Both the position numbers and the translations under genes were made by a program. Of a DNA stretch of 35,159 bases, positions 1-7,196 are shown piece after piece (the first letter of the stretch is position 1; every line of letters starts with the position of its first letter). The DNA lies in NCBI GenBank assembly GCA_900315105.1, contig OMXX01000052.1, positions 1-35,159 of the forward strand, written 5' to 3'. The notes under the pieces were generated by a model, which had not been told where the DNA came from, ran no database searches, and saw only the letters and a list, made by a program, of their open reading frames with translations. This stretch comes from an uncultured Prevotellaceae bacterium. Lineage in GTDB: Bacteria > Bacteroidota > Bacteroidia > Bacteroidales > Bacteroidaceae.

Positions 1-1
1 A

Positions 2-835
2 GATTACTTTGACGTGTATGAAGTGGCAGCTGTAGCCTATTACGAAGACATCCAAAACACAGGTACGACATCATACGTACGGAATGATAGCATTGATGAC
101 GTATATAGGTATGTGTACAAAGCCTTTGGCGAAGATATAGATGATGTGGTATTAATCGTTCTTAACAAAAAACTTTTTAGAAGTTGTGCTTCCTGGAGTT
201 CTTCGTATCAAGAGTCAGATATTCCTTCTGGTTTTTCTTCGGCTTACGTTTGGCTCCCGATTGAAAATGATGGGTCGGTAGTAAAAGACTATGACCCTAT
301 CACTTTATTGCATGAGTTCGGACATGCTTTTGCAGGGCTTGCTGATGAATATATTGATAAGGAGTATGAATGGGATGATTTCGATTCAGGAAAGAAGTGG
401 GTGCAGGAATGGCAGGAATATGGTTACTATAGGAATATATCTTTCGATAGTGATGTTACGAAGTCATACTGGGCAGACTTTGCTGCTGACAGCAGATATG
501 ATTTTGAAAAGCTTGGCTGCTATGAGGGCGCGGAATACCAGGAAAAGGGTGTCTATCGTCCTACGGAGAACAGCATCATGAGATGTACTTCTCTTTATTT
601 CAATGTAATCGCTCGTGTGATGATATACAAGCGTTGCATGAAGATTGCCTATGGCGATAGCTGGACATTCGATTGTGAGGATTTTGTAAAATTTGATCTT
701 GAGAAGGCTAAGGCTGAGTATAAAGCTGACCAAGAGCGGTCTCATTCCGTTTATTCAAAATCCATGTACTTTGGGGCTCCTCCTCGGTTTGTGAATTCAG
801 ATTCATGGCAGAGAGTTAATAAACCAGCGAAGTAA
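2..835 (+). CDS. M64-family (IgA peptidase-like) metallopeptidase, 5' end outside window
   Basis: The reading frame is open from the first bases of the window, so the start lies upstream; a GTG at 14 is probably internal because the paralogue at 1123-2235 has the same DYFDVYEV-type sequence well inside the protein. The zinc motif HEFGHAFAGLADEY (bases 311-352) is the M64 signature: HExxH supplies two histidine ligands, and a downstream LADEY follows. The C-terminal half (WADFAADSRY, YRPTENSIMR, MIYKRCMKIAYGDSW) is nearly identical to that of the downstream gene, so the two are tandem paralogues. By family these are exported zinc endopeptidases. The signal peptide is not visible here because the N-terminus is missing. 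Family call is firm; substrate is unknown. Confidence 0.85.
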   Translation, partial: DYFDVYEVAAVAYYEDIQNTGTTSYVRNDSIDDVYRYVYKAFGEDIDDVVLIVLNKKLFRSCASWSSSYQESDIPSGFSSAYVWLPIENDGSVVKDYDPITLLHEFGHAFAGLADEYIDKEYEWDDFDSGKKWVQEWQEYGYYRNISFDSDVTKSYWADFAADSRYDFEKLGCYEGAEYQEKGVYRPTENSIMRCTSLYFNVIARVMIYKRCMKIAYGDSWTFDCEDFVKFDLEKAKAEYKADQERSHSVYSKSMYFGAPPRFVNSDSWQRVNKPAK

Positions 836-847
836 CAGATATAGTCC

Positions 848-890
848 AAGCCCCCATTTCCTGCAAAGAACATGGGGGCTTGATTGTAAA
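848..890 (+). terminator. Terminator-like hairpin after first M64 gene
   Basis: The 10-bp arms AAGCCCCCAT and ATGGGGGCTT flank a 14-nt loop just after the stop codon. The following T-run is weak (TGATTGT), so it may be an inefficient terminator or only a 3'-end stabilising hairpin. Confidence 0.6.
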
Positions 891-957
891 GCTTTCGCAT
901 AACTCATGATGTCTGATGAGCGAAAAAAATAATGTTAAAGCAAGAATAATATGGTAA

Positions 958-983
958 TTTGTCATTTTCTTGTTATATCTTTG
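958..983 (+). promoter_or_regulatory. Candidate Bacteroidetes -7 box upstream of second M64 gene
   Basis: TATCTTTG at 976-983 fits the TAnnTTTG -7 element. The nearest TTTG (958-961) leaves only 14 bp of spacing instead of the usual 19-21, so the -33 element is not convincing. If used, the transcript would start near 990 and contain the half element at 1009-1030 and the 32-bp inverted repeat at 1057-1150. Confidence 0.45.
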
Positions 984-1008
984 CAAACGATATTCTAAAA
1001 ACTTAAAC

Positions 1009-1030
1009 TAACGTGAGTTCGACGAATTCC
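1009..1030 (+). repeat. Half copy (left end only) of the AACGTGAGTTCGACGAATT palindromic element
   Basis: The sequence matches the outer end of the elements at 3893-4116, 8739-8924 and 35063 onward. It is followed by unrelated sequence, and no matching right end is seen downstream. It could be a remnant left after deletion. Confidence 0.75.
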
Positions 1031-1056
1031 TATATGGCAAACAGCAAGCTATTTTT

Positions 1057-1150
1057 AACTGACAATAATTACCAATCTTACCAATCTTCAACCAGTAATT
1101 ATCATTTTTTATTGGAAAAAGATTGGTAAGATTGGTAATTATTGTCAGTT
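1057..1150. repeat. Perfect 32-bp inverted repeat spanning the start of the second M64 gene
   Basis: The left arm 1057-1088 (begins AACTGACAATAATTACC) is the exact reverse complement of the right arm 1119-1150, with a 30-nt spacer. The right arm contains the TTG start at 1123 and the first nine codons of the downstream gene. In RNA this would be a very stable hairpin occluding translation initiation. Confidence 0.95.
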
Positions 1151-2235
1151 TACCAGTTTTTATCCTTGCATTTACGGGATGCGGAAAAGATGAAGATGAT
1201 GAGCCTGCAACTAAGCCTGATTCCAACATCTCCATAGAGGATGGGAATAACGGCAAGGTTACGCAACTTCAGAAACACACAATAGGTAATGGAGTTCCTG
1301 TCGTAATCATGTGTGATGGATTCCTTGATAAGGATATCACAGGAGGAAGGTATCGTAAGGCTACCACAATGGCGCTTGGGGAACTGTTTTCCGTCTATCC
1401 TATGAATATGCTGAAAGAATACTTTGATGTGTACGAGGTTACCGCAGTATCAGATAATGACTCTTTCTCTGCAAACTCCAAGACAGCCTTTAGTGTGAAA
1501 ATCTCCAAGGTTTCCAATCCTAAGGCTGTAAGTTCTGACATTACAAACCGCGATGATAAGAAAGCTGTGGAATACGCGAAAAAGGCCATTGGTGAGAAAC
1601 GTATCAATGATGCATTAGTCGTCATCCTTATCAATGATAAGAGCAGTGCAGGCCTCTGCTCTCATTATGGCAATTATATTAAGTCCGACATCCCTAAAGG
1701 CTACTCAGAAGGATGCTCTGTAGCATACGTAACACTCGTTGATACCAAAGATTTTAAGCCTGATTGCAACATAGTGCTATGGCATGAGGCTATTGGTCAT
1801 GGCTTTGCTATGCTTGCAGACGAGTACGCCAGGAAAAATGGGAAAATTCCAGATGCAGAGAGGCTAAACATGGTTGACTTGCAGAATTATGGCTTCTATA
1901 GTAATATCTCATTCAGTAGTGATGTCAAGAAATCAAAATGGGCAGACTTTGCTGCTGATTCCAGATACAAATCCGAGCACTTAGGCTGCTATAAAGGTGC
2001 CGCATGCTACGCATCAGGTGCATATCGTCCTACATCTAACAGTATTATGAACAGCGGTGACAGCTTCGATGTCGTTGCCCGTTCTATGATTTACAAGCGT
2101 TGTATGAAGATTGCCTATGGTGATAGCTGGAAGTTCAACTATGAGGATTTTGTAAAATTTGATCTTGAGAAGGCGAAGGCCGCGTATCAGGCAGATAAAG
2201 AGCAACATTCAACTTCTTCTACATCCACGGTTTAG
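1123..2235 (+). CDS. M64-family metallopeptidase, predicted lipoprotein
   Basis: A 370-residue protein with a hydrophobic N-terminus ending in the lipobox FTGC followed by an acidic KDEDDE stretch, so it is predicted to be a lipid-anchored, exported protein. The zinc-site motif is HEAIGHGFAMLADEY (bases 1783-1827). This has one residue more between the two histidines than the upstream paralogue (HEFGH). The C-terminal half is shared almost word for word with that paralogue. Start choice is uncertain: no ATG is present, so TTG at 1123 is used here. An ATT at 1111 would give the more basic N-terminus MGKRLVRLV, which suits a signal peptide better. The start region is buried in the right arm of a perfect 32-bp inverted repeat, suggesting translational control or a rearranged 5' end. 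Confidence 0.85.
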   Translation: MVRLVIIVSLPVFILAFTGCGKDEDDEPATKPDSNISIEDGNNGKVTQLQKHTIGNGVPVVIMCDGFLDKDITGGRYRKATTMALGELFSVYPMNMLKEYFDVYEVTAVSDNDSFSANSKTAFSVKISKVSNPKAVSSDITNRDDKKAVEYAKKAIGEKRINDALVVILINDKSSAGLCSHYGNYIKSDIPKGYSEGCSVAYVTLVDTKDFKPDCNIVLWHEAIGHGFAMLADEYARKNGKIPDAERLNMVDLQNYGFYSNISFSSDVKKSKWADFAADSRYKSEHLGCYKGAACYASGAYRPTSNSIMNSGDSFDVVARSMIYKRCMKIAYGDSWKFNYEDFVKFDLEKAKAAYQADKEQHSTSSTSTV

Positions 2236-2248
2236 AGAAGGTTGTAGC

Positions 2249-2320
2249 TCCCTTGTACCTCCTATGTAAGTCCCATGTGATTCCCATTTTTCTAAGGGAC
2301 CTTCATAGGGCTTGGTTGGG
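2249..2320. repeat. 11-bp phased array 1
   Basis: TCCY cores fall at 2249, 2260, 2271 and 2282, exactly 11 bp apart. After a short switch region, G-runs (RGGG) follow at 2296, 2308 and 2318. The array lies directly after the second M64 stop codon and makes up much of the 240-bp gap before tRNA-Lys. Confidence 0.75.
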
Positions 2321-2397
2321 AGGAAGAACGGAGGATGAGCGAAAAGAATATGAAGCCATATTTCCCATAAAATGTGGATGTGACTAAAAAAAGAAAG

Positions 2398-2418
2398 GTA
2401 ACAGGTAACAAAATAACA
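2398..2418 (+). repeat. GTAACAR heptad repeat, copy 1
   Basis: Two consecutive heptads, GTAACAG then GTAACAA, are followed by AATAACA. Longer versions of the same repeat occur at 24344, 24472 and 25282. Confidence 0.6.
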
Positions 2419-2445
2419 TTCTGGGGGAAGGTGGATATAATAAAA

Positions 2446-2476
2446 TGGAAAAAGGATGGCTTCAAGCCATCCTTTT
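2446..2476. terminator. Bidirectional terminator hairpin, mainly for tRNA-Lys
   Basis: AAAAGGATGGC and GCCATCCTTTT form a perfect 11-bp stem around TTCAA. On the minus strand it sits immediately after the tRNA 3' end and is followed by a T-rich run. On the plus strand it can serve the M64 gene. Confidence 0.8.
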
Positions 2477-2477
2477 G

Positions 2478-2550
2478 TGATCCGCTTGGGGTTCGAACCC
2501 AAGACCCCCACATTAAAAGTGTGATGCTCTACCGACTGAGCTAGCGGATC
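2478..2550 (-). tRNA. tRNA-Lys (anticodon TTT)
   Basis: The minus strand folds as a standard cloverleaf of 73 nt. The acceptor is GATCCGC/GCGGATC, the D-arm is closed by GCTC/GAGC, and the anticodon loop CTTTTAA gives anticodon TTT. The T-arm is TTGGG-TTCGAAC-CCCAA and the discriminator base is A. CCA is not encoded. A promoter of Bacteroidetes type lies about 35 bp upstream and a strong hairpin terminator directly downstream, so it is a single-gene transcription unit. Confidence 0.97.
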
Positions 2551-2584
2551 TCCATTTTCAGCACTCATTTTCAGAATGCGGGTG

Positions 2585-2613
2585 CAAAGGTACTCATTTT
2601 TATTCAGAAACAA
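2585..2613 (-). promoter_or_regulatory. Promoter of tRNA-Lys
   Basis: On the minus strand, -7 box TACCTTTG (2592 to 2585) with a TTG -33 element at 2613-2611 and a spacer of 18 bp. Transcription would begin near 2578, some 28 bp before the tRNA. Confidence 0.7.
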
Positions 2614-2662
2614 GCATCTTTGATTATGATTTGTTTGTTTTGTTAACTAAAATTAACTTATG

Positions 2663-3814
2663 CTATGGTTGCAGTTCTGTTTCCTGTTTGTCGGTATGAG
2701 CATCTGCTTCTACTTCTGTCGGTTCCGGCTGTTCATCCGTTGTTGTCAGCTCTTCCTTCGTGACATAGCGTTGCCAGTATGCCATGATGAGGGTGGTGAG
2801 AGGTAGGGCTACGATGAGTCCGATGAAGCCGAGGAGCGCGCCCCATACGGAGAGCGAGAGCAGGAGTATGGCTGGGTTGAGGCCCATCTGCTTGCCCATT
2901 ATCTTTGGTGTCACGACCATATCAATGATGACCTGCACAACGGCGAAGACGAGGAGGGCGAGGCCGAAGACTACCCAGAAGCTCTGTCCGGTGTCGAGGG
3001 CTTTGAGTCCTGCAAGGAATGCCGTTGGTATGAGTGCGAAGGTGTGGAGATATGGCACGAGGTCGAGGATGCCGATGAGGATGCCGAGACCGATAGCCAT
3101 TGGGAAGCCTATGATGGTGAAGCCGATGCAGAAGAGTATGCCCATGGTGAGGGCTACGAGGCATTGTCCGCGCACGTATGCGTTGAGGGCGTTGCCGGCA
3201 TCCTGTGCCAGTTCCTGCCAGAAGTGATGGGTGGACTTTGGGAAGATGCGTATCCAGTTCTTGGTGAGATACTCGTAGTCGAGCAGGATGAAGAACATAT
3301 AGAGGAGCACGATACATGATGCTGCGATGCTCACGACAACGCTCCATGTTTGTCCGATGAAGCTGAATACCTTAGGCATGGTGTCCTTGAGCGTCTGTGA
3401 GAAATCATCGCTCTTCAGGTATTTCTCGATTTCGGCTGAGTGGTTGTTTACCCATGCCGTGACAGCCTCTGGTATGTTGTCGATGTGAGCTGCCTGATGC
3501 AGATAGGTGGTAGCGAGTCGGGTGAAGGTGGAGAACTGCTCAATCATCGGCGGGATGATGAGGTAGATGACGCCCGAGAGTATGGCTATGACGGCAAGCA
3601 TCGCAATGATGATGCTTATTGCCCTCACCTTGACATGGAGCCGCTTCTCGATGAAGATAACGACGGGATACATGAGGTATGCCAGTACCCATGCGATGAA
3701 GAATGGCAGGAGTACCGCGCTCAGGTAGTTGAGCACGAAGAGTGATAGGATGACGATTCCGCCAATGACTATCCAGCGGATGAATCGGTCGAAGGTGATT
3801 TTCTTTTCTAACAC
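2663..3814 (-). CDS. AI-2E family (PerM/UPF0118-type) membrane permease
   Basis: A 383-residue integral membrane protein with about eight hydrophobic segments, in the N- and C-terminal pairs typical of this family. Family-like features include the C-terminal stretch DMVVTPKIMGKQMGLNPAIL followed by GALLGFIGLIVALP, and a central GIGLGILIGILDLVPY-like segment. Family members move small molecules or ions across the inner membrane; AI-2 export (TqsA) is only one documented case, so the substrate is not known here. The C-terminal 30 residues are acidic and Thr/Glu-rich. The start is a GTG (3814); the frame is closed upstream by a stop and no ATG is available. A repeat-rich 470-bp gap lies upstream. 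Confidence 0.85.
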   Translation of the reverse strand: MLEKKITFDRFIRWIVIGGIVILSLFVLNYLSAVLLPFFIAWVLAYLMYPVVIFIEKRLHVKVRAISIIIAMLAVIAILSGVIYLIIPPMIEQFSTFTRLATTYLHQAAHIDNIPEAVTAWVNNHSAEIEKYLKSDDFSQTLKDTMPKVFSFIGQTWSVVVSIAASCIVLLYMFFILLDYEYLTKNWIRIFPKSTHHFWQELAQDAGNALNAYVRGQCLVALTMGILFCIGFTIIGFPMAIGLGILIGILDLVPYLHTFALIPTAFLAGLKALDTGQSFWVVFGLALLVFAVVQVIIDMVVTPKIMGKQMGLNPAILLLSLSVWGALLGFIGLIVALPLTTLIMAYWQRYVTKEELTTTDEQPEPTEVEADAHTDKQETELQP

Positions 3815-3836
3815 GACTATTTGATTTACTATTTAT

Positions 3837-3893
3837 CTATTTACTATGTACTATTTATGTACTATTTTTATTTGATTTACTATTTAGCTATTT
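3837..3893. repeat. 57-bp direct repeat, left copy, flanking the palindromic element
   Basis: This AT-rich sequence is identical base for base to 4122-4178. The two copies bracket the element at 3893-4116. The motif TTTACTATTTAGCTATTTACT also recurs in inverted orientation at about 4229-4261, so the whole 3815-4284 gap is a low-complexity block. Confidence 0.9.
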
Positions 3894-4116
3894 AACGTCA
3901 GTTCGACGAATTCCTCTATTCGTATGTCATTGAATGTCATGTGGTTGAAAGAGCTCTGAAGGAGCGGCACCTAAAAGGGCAGTCCGTGAGGGCTGTTATA
4001 TTTGCCGTTATTAGAGGGATGAGGTCTGAAGGACCGAATAACAGCCCTTACGGACTGCCCTATTAGGTGTCGGGCTTTCAGCCCTCGCAGTCTTGAATTT
4101 CGTCGAACTGACGTTA
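3893..4116. mobile_element. Palindromic MITE-like element, full copy (224 bp)
   Basis: The ends are TAACGTCAGTTCGACGAATT and AATTTCGTCGAACTGACGTTA, a near-perfect terminal inverted repeat. Inside, further inverted segments pair: GGCACCTAA with TTAGGTGTC, and GGGCAGTCCG...GGCTGTTAT with ATAACAGCCC...CGGACTGCCC. No coding capacity is seen. It sits inside an AT-rich tandem repeat, so the target duplication is ambiguous (TA up to 14 bp). The TIR has C/G at its sixth base where the copy at 8739 has G/C, a change matched on both ends. Confidence 0.8.
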
Positions 4117-4121
4117 TTTAG

Positions 4122-4178
4122 CTATTTACTATGTACTATTTATGTACTATTTTTATTTGATTTACTATTTAGCTATTT
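4122..4178. repeat. 57-bp direct repeat, right copy
   Basis: Identical to 3837-3893 (see there). It immediately follows the palindromic element. Confidence 0.9.
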
Positions 4179-4284
4179 GCCATTTCGCTATTGATTAACG
4201 ATAAATAGTACATAGACTAAATCGTAAATAAATAGTACATAGTAAATAGCTAAATAGTAAATGAGGGCGGGTGAGGGGTCGTTT

Positions 4285-4890
4285 CTACTCAAACAGCTTT
4301 GAGACATAGCCTTTGACACGTGCCTGTTCCTTGCGGTAGCATTCGCGACAGAGGGGCTCGTATTCCATTTTCTCGCCTAAAAGGACCTGACCGTCAACAT
4401 CGACTTTGCGATGGCTGACGTATGCGTTACGGCCGCATCGGATGCAGATGGCGTGTACCTTGAGGACATCGTCGGCGATGGAGAGAAGTTGCGGCATGGC
4501 TCCGAAGGGCTTGCATTGATAGTCCATGTCGAGACCGGCAACGATGACACGAACGCCACGGGAGGCAAGGGTGTCGCATACGCTGACGATTCCATCGTCG
4601 AAGAACTGGGCTTCGTCGATGCCGACCACATCAACCTCACCTGCCTTTTCGAGAATCTCGGCAGCCGTCTTGACCGGCGTGGAAGGGATGGCGTTGTGGT
4701 CGTGGCTCACCACGTTCTCCTCAGAATAGCGCGTGTCCATTGCCGGCTTGAAAATGATAAGTCGCTGTTGTGCAAATCGTGCACGTTTCATTCTACGGAT
4801 CAGTTCCTCGGTCTTGCCTGAGAACATTGAACCGCACACCACTTCGATTCTTCCGGGTTGGTGTGACTCCCCTGTCAGGTTTTGTGTCAT
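4285..4890 (-). CDS. tdk: Thymidine kinase
   Basis: A 201-residue protein that phosphorylates thymidine to dTMP with ATP in the salvage pathway. The P-loop is [10 protein letters not shown] (residues 20-29), the Walker B-like DEAQFF lies near residue 90, and the conserved GLDMDY follows. Two zinc-binding pairs are present (CIRC and CREC near the C-terminus), as in the type II (human TK1-like) enzymes. The open frame extends upstream to 5220, but the extension is not TK-like and crosses the promoter, so ATG at 4890 (MTQNLTG) is chosen. It is transcribed divergently from rsmI with the two promoters back to back. Confidence 0.96.
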   Translation of the reverse strand: MTQNLTGESHQPGRIEVVCGSMFSGKTEELIRRMKRARFAQQRLIIFKPAMDTRYSEENVVSHDHNAIPSTPVKTAAEILEKAGEVDVVGIDEAQFFDDGIVSVCDTLASRGVRVIVAGLDMDYQCKPFGAMPQLLSIADDVLKVHAICIRCGRNAYVSHRKVDVDGQVLLGEKMEYEPLCRECYRKEQARVKGYVSKLFE

Positions 4891-4898
4891 ATCGGTTA

Positions 4899-4930
4899 CA
4901 AAAGTAATTAATACTTTTAAAAAAAGCAAA
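4899..4930 (-). promoter_or_regulatory. Promoter of tdk
   Basis: On the minus strand, TTTG (4930-4927), a 20-bp spacer, then TACTTTTG (4906-4899). This would place transcription start almost at the ATG (4890), giving a very short or leaderless mRNA. Confidence 0.8.
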
Positions 4931-4945
4931 GAATTGAGCCGTTTT

Positions 4946-4976
4946 TTTGCAGATTGGGGAAAAAACACTATCTTTG
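4946..4976 (+). promoter_or_regulatory. Promoter of rsmI
   Basis: TTTG (4946-4949), 19-bp spacer, TATCTTTG (4969-4976): a textbook Bacteroidetes promoter. Its -33 box is only 15 bp from the -33 box of the divergent tdk promoter. Confidence 0.85.
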
Positions 4977-5059
4977 TGTTTGAAAAATAGAAATGTGCAA
5001 AAGGTCTGAGGGCTGGGATGCACGTTTTTCTCCACACGAATATATATTTGTGCTTGTTT

Positions 5060-5794
5060 ATGGGTATATTATACTTGGTGCCCACGCCTGTGGGAAATAT
5101 GGAAGATATGACGTTTCGTGCCATCCGTCTCCTGAAGGAAGCGGACGTGATTCTCTGTGAGGACACGCGCACTTCGGGCATCCTTCTGAAGCATTTCGAG
5201 ATAGAGGGCAAGAAACTCATGGCGCATCATAAGTTCAACGAGCATGGCGCATCGGCTGGTGTTGTGGAAAGGTTGAAGGCAGGTCAGACTATCTGTCTCA
5301 TTACCGATGCCGGTACTCCGGGTATCAGCGATCCGGGTTTCTTCCTCGTAAGGGAGGCTGCTGCTGCCGGTATTACGGTACAGACATTGCCGGGAGCAAC
5401 GGCTTTCACCCCTGCTCTGGTATCGAGCGGATTGCCTTGCGACAGGTTCTGCTTCGAGGGTTTCCTTCCTCAGAAGAAAGGGCGCCAGACACGACTGGAG
5501 GAGTTGAAGGAGGAGGTGCGCACGATGATTTTCTACGAGTCGCCCCGACGGTTGGTTAAGACATTGGAGCAGTTCTGCGAGGTGTTTGGCGAGGAGCGTC
5601 AGGTGAGTGTGTGCCGCGAAATCTCGAAGATGTATGAGGAAAGTGTGCGCGGAAGCCTTGCAGAGGTGGCACAGCATTTCCGCGAGACTGAACCGAAAGG
5701 CGAGATAGTGGTGGTTCTTCAGGGCATTGATGCCGACATCCTCAAGGAGAGGAAGAAGGCGGAGAAGAAGGCGGCGAGGTTTCGTAGTGAATGA
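5060..5794 (+). CDS. rsmI: 16S rRNA (cytidine-1402-2'-O)-methyltransferase
   Basis: A 244-residue SAM-dependent methyltransferase of the tetrapyrrole-methylase fold that 2'-O-methylates C1402 of 16S rRNA. Signature segments in order are [15 protein letters not shown] at the N-terminus, [22 protein letters not shown] (SAM site), and [17 protein letters not shown] followed by [10 protein letters not shown]. An upstream in-frame ATG at 5018 would add a hydrophobic 14-residue extension not typical of the family, so ATG 5060 before [11 protein letters not shown] is chosen. The tail is lysine-rich ([13 protein letters not shown]). The mRNA leader is about 75 nt from the promoter at 4946-4976. Confidence 0.95.
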   Translation: MGILYLVPTPVGNMEDMTFRAIRLLKEADVILCEDTRTSGILLKHFEIEGKKLMAHHKFNEHGASAGVVERLKAGQTICLITDAGTPGISDPGFFLVREAAAAGITVQTLPGATAFTPALVSSGLPCDRFCFEGFLPQKKGRQTRLEELKEEVRTMIFYESPRRLVKTLEQFCEVFGEERQVSVCREISKMYEESVRGSLAEVAQHFRETEPKGEIVVVLQGIDADILKERKKAEKKAARFRSE

Positions 5795-6232
5795 ATAATT
5801 AATAATTGATAATGAATAAATGAAAAGTGAAAAATGAACAATACAAGTTACGCCTGAACGTTGGGATGTAATACGTATTTTATTATTTTCATTTTATTCA
5901 TGATTCGGAATTCAGAATTGCCTGGAAGGCAACACTATGAGTAACCGAGGTGCATAATCGACGAAGGAGAGGATGCCCTCGGATAGAAAGCGGAAACCAT
6001 CATTATCAGCCTGGAAGGCTGTACCTGATTGGCTTTACACTACCTTTATTCGCAAGGCTCAACAGCATGACAGTTGCGAGGTACTGTCTTCCAGACAGAA
6101 GAAGGTTTTCCGGTTTATCCCCGCACATCCTCGTTGCACTCGTATGTACGGGGTTACTAAAAGTACTGTCTTCCAGACAATTTAAAACTTGCGGATCTGA
6201 TTTTATCATTTTTCATTTTATAATTTAACTTG
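5795..6232. other. Gene-free stretch with multiple short palindromes
   Basis: Short ORFs here do not look like proteins. The stretch holds four related palindromes: TTGCCTGGAAGGCAA (5918-5932), AGCCTGGAAGGCT (6008-6020), CTGTCTTCCAGACAG (6084-6098) and CTGTCTTCCAGACA (6166-6179). They share a CTGGAAG/CTTCCAG core in alternating orientation. It resembles the degenerate hairpin-mosaic repeats common between Bacteroidetes genes. Confidence 0.6.
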
Positions 6233-7087
6233 ATGTTGCGAAAGTTTTTATCCATATTGGCGGTTGTGATGCTTCTGGCTTCGTGTCAGGAGAAGGGGAA
6301 TGCGCCTGTTGTGGATAAGGACAATGCGGTGCGCGACTCGCTTCAGCAGATTATCGACTACAAGGACAGGGAGATAAATGATATCCTCGGCACAATGAAT
6401 GAGATTCAGGAGGGATTCAGACTTATTAATGCGGCTGAGGGTAGGATGTCGGTCATAAAGAGCGGTGAGACGGCGAATAAGACCGAACAGATCAGGGAGA
6501 ATATACGTGACATCTCCGAGATGATGGAGCATAACCGTGAGCTTATCGCGAAACTGCGTCAGCAAGTGCGTGAGAGTAGTGTGCGTAGTGATGAGTTCAA
6601 GACGGTAATAGATAATCTTGTTCAGCAACTTGAGGATAATGATGCGCAGTTGCAGAAGCTTCAGGCGGAGCTTCATGAGAAGGACATTCATATTGCTGAG
6701 CTTGACCAGACGGTTTCGAATCTCAATACAAGCATCGCTTCGCTAAAAGAGGAGTCGGCAAACAAGGCGGCTACTATTGTTGCGCAGGATAAGCAGATCA
6801 ACACGGCTTGGTATGTGTTCGGCACTAAGAAGGAGTTGCAGAGCCAGAATATTTATGAGAAGGGTAGGGTGCTGCAATCGAACTTCAACAAGAACTATTT
6901 TACAAAGATAGATATCAGAATCGTTAAGGAGATAAAGCTCTATTCGAAGTCGGTGAAGATAATGACTGCACATCCGGCAAACAGCTATCAGCTTCTACAG
7001 GATGCCAACAAACAGTATGTGCTTAGAATAAACAACCCGCAGAGCTTCTGGAGCACGAGCAAGTATCTGGTAGTATTGGTAAAATGA
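6233..7087 (+). CDS. Coiled-coil lipoprotein, possibly Cbp1-like adhesin family
   Basis: A 284-residue protein with signal peptide and lipobox LLASC (Cys about residue 18). A long helical region (about residues 30-190) rich in Glu, Gln, Lys and Leu heptads follows, clearly a coiled coil. The globular tail contains AWYVFGTKKELQSQNIY, FNKNYFTKID and FWSTSKYLVVLVK, which is strongly conserved in Bacteroidetes proteins I recall being labelled Cbp1-family collagen-binding adhesins; that name is from memory and the binding function is unverified. ATG 6233 is chosen over the TTG at 6230. It is followed 109 bp later by tadA, with a structured repeat between them. Confidence 0.7.
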   Translation: MLRKFLSILAVVMLLASCQEKGNAPVVDKDNAVRDSLQQIIDYKDREINDILGTMNEIQEGFRLINAAEGRMSVIKSGETANKTEQIRENIRDISEMMEHNRELIAKLRQQVRESSVRSDEFKTVIDNLVQQLEDNDAQLQKLQAELHEKDIHIAELDQTVSNLNTSIASLKEESANKAATIVAQDKQINTAWYVFGTKKELQSQNIYEKGRVLQSNFNKNYFTKIDIRIVKEIKLYSKSVKIMTAHPANSYQLLQDANKQYVLRINNPQSFWSTSKYLVVLVK

Positions 7088-7114
7088 CCCCTTTCTGTCC
7101 TGCAGACATCCTGA

Positions 7115-7169
7115 CACATACTCCGATATTATCAATATCGGACTTCCCCCGTGATGGGGAAGAGGCTGG
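7115..7169. repeat. Two-hairpin intergenic element, copy 1
   Basis: CACATACTCCGAT starts a segment with hairpin 1 (CCGATAT-TATCA-ATATCGG) and hairpin 2 (CTTCCCC-CGTG-ATGGGGAAG). The same arrangement recurs at 31448-31500 with changed but still paired bases. Confidence 0.75.
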
Positions 7170-7196
7170 CGCAGTAAGGGAAAACAATAACATAAA

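Noticed and set aside
1009..1150. attachment site or phase-variable promoter inversion
   Set aside because: No recombinase gene and no promoter inside the 30-bp spacer; kept only as an inverted repeat of unknown cause.
2209..2613. 134-residue minus-strand ORF
   Set aside because: It runs across the tRNA-Lys gene and an 11-bp array, has no family features and no promoter; chance frame.
4891..5220. N-terminal extension of thymidine kinase to an upstream ATG
   Set aside because: The extension overlaps both divergent promoters and the rsmI start and is unlike any TK; ATG 4890 gives the normal length.
5950..6228. Overlapping small ORFs between rsmI and the lipoprotein gene
   Set aside because: They read through short palindromes with arginine/cysteine-rich nonsense sequence; no coding signal.
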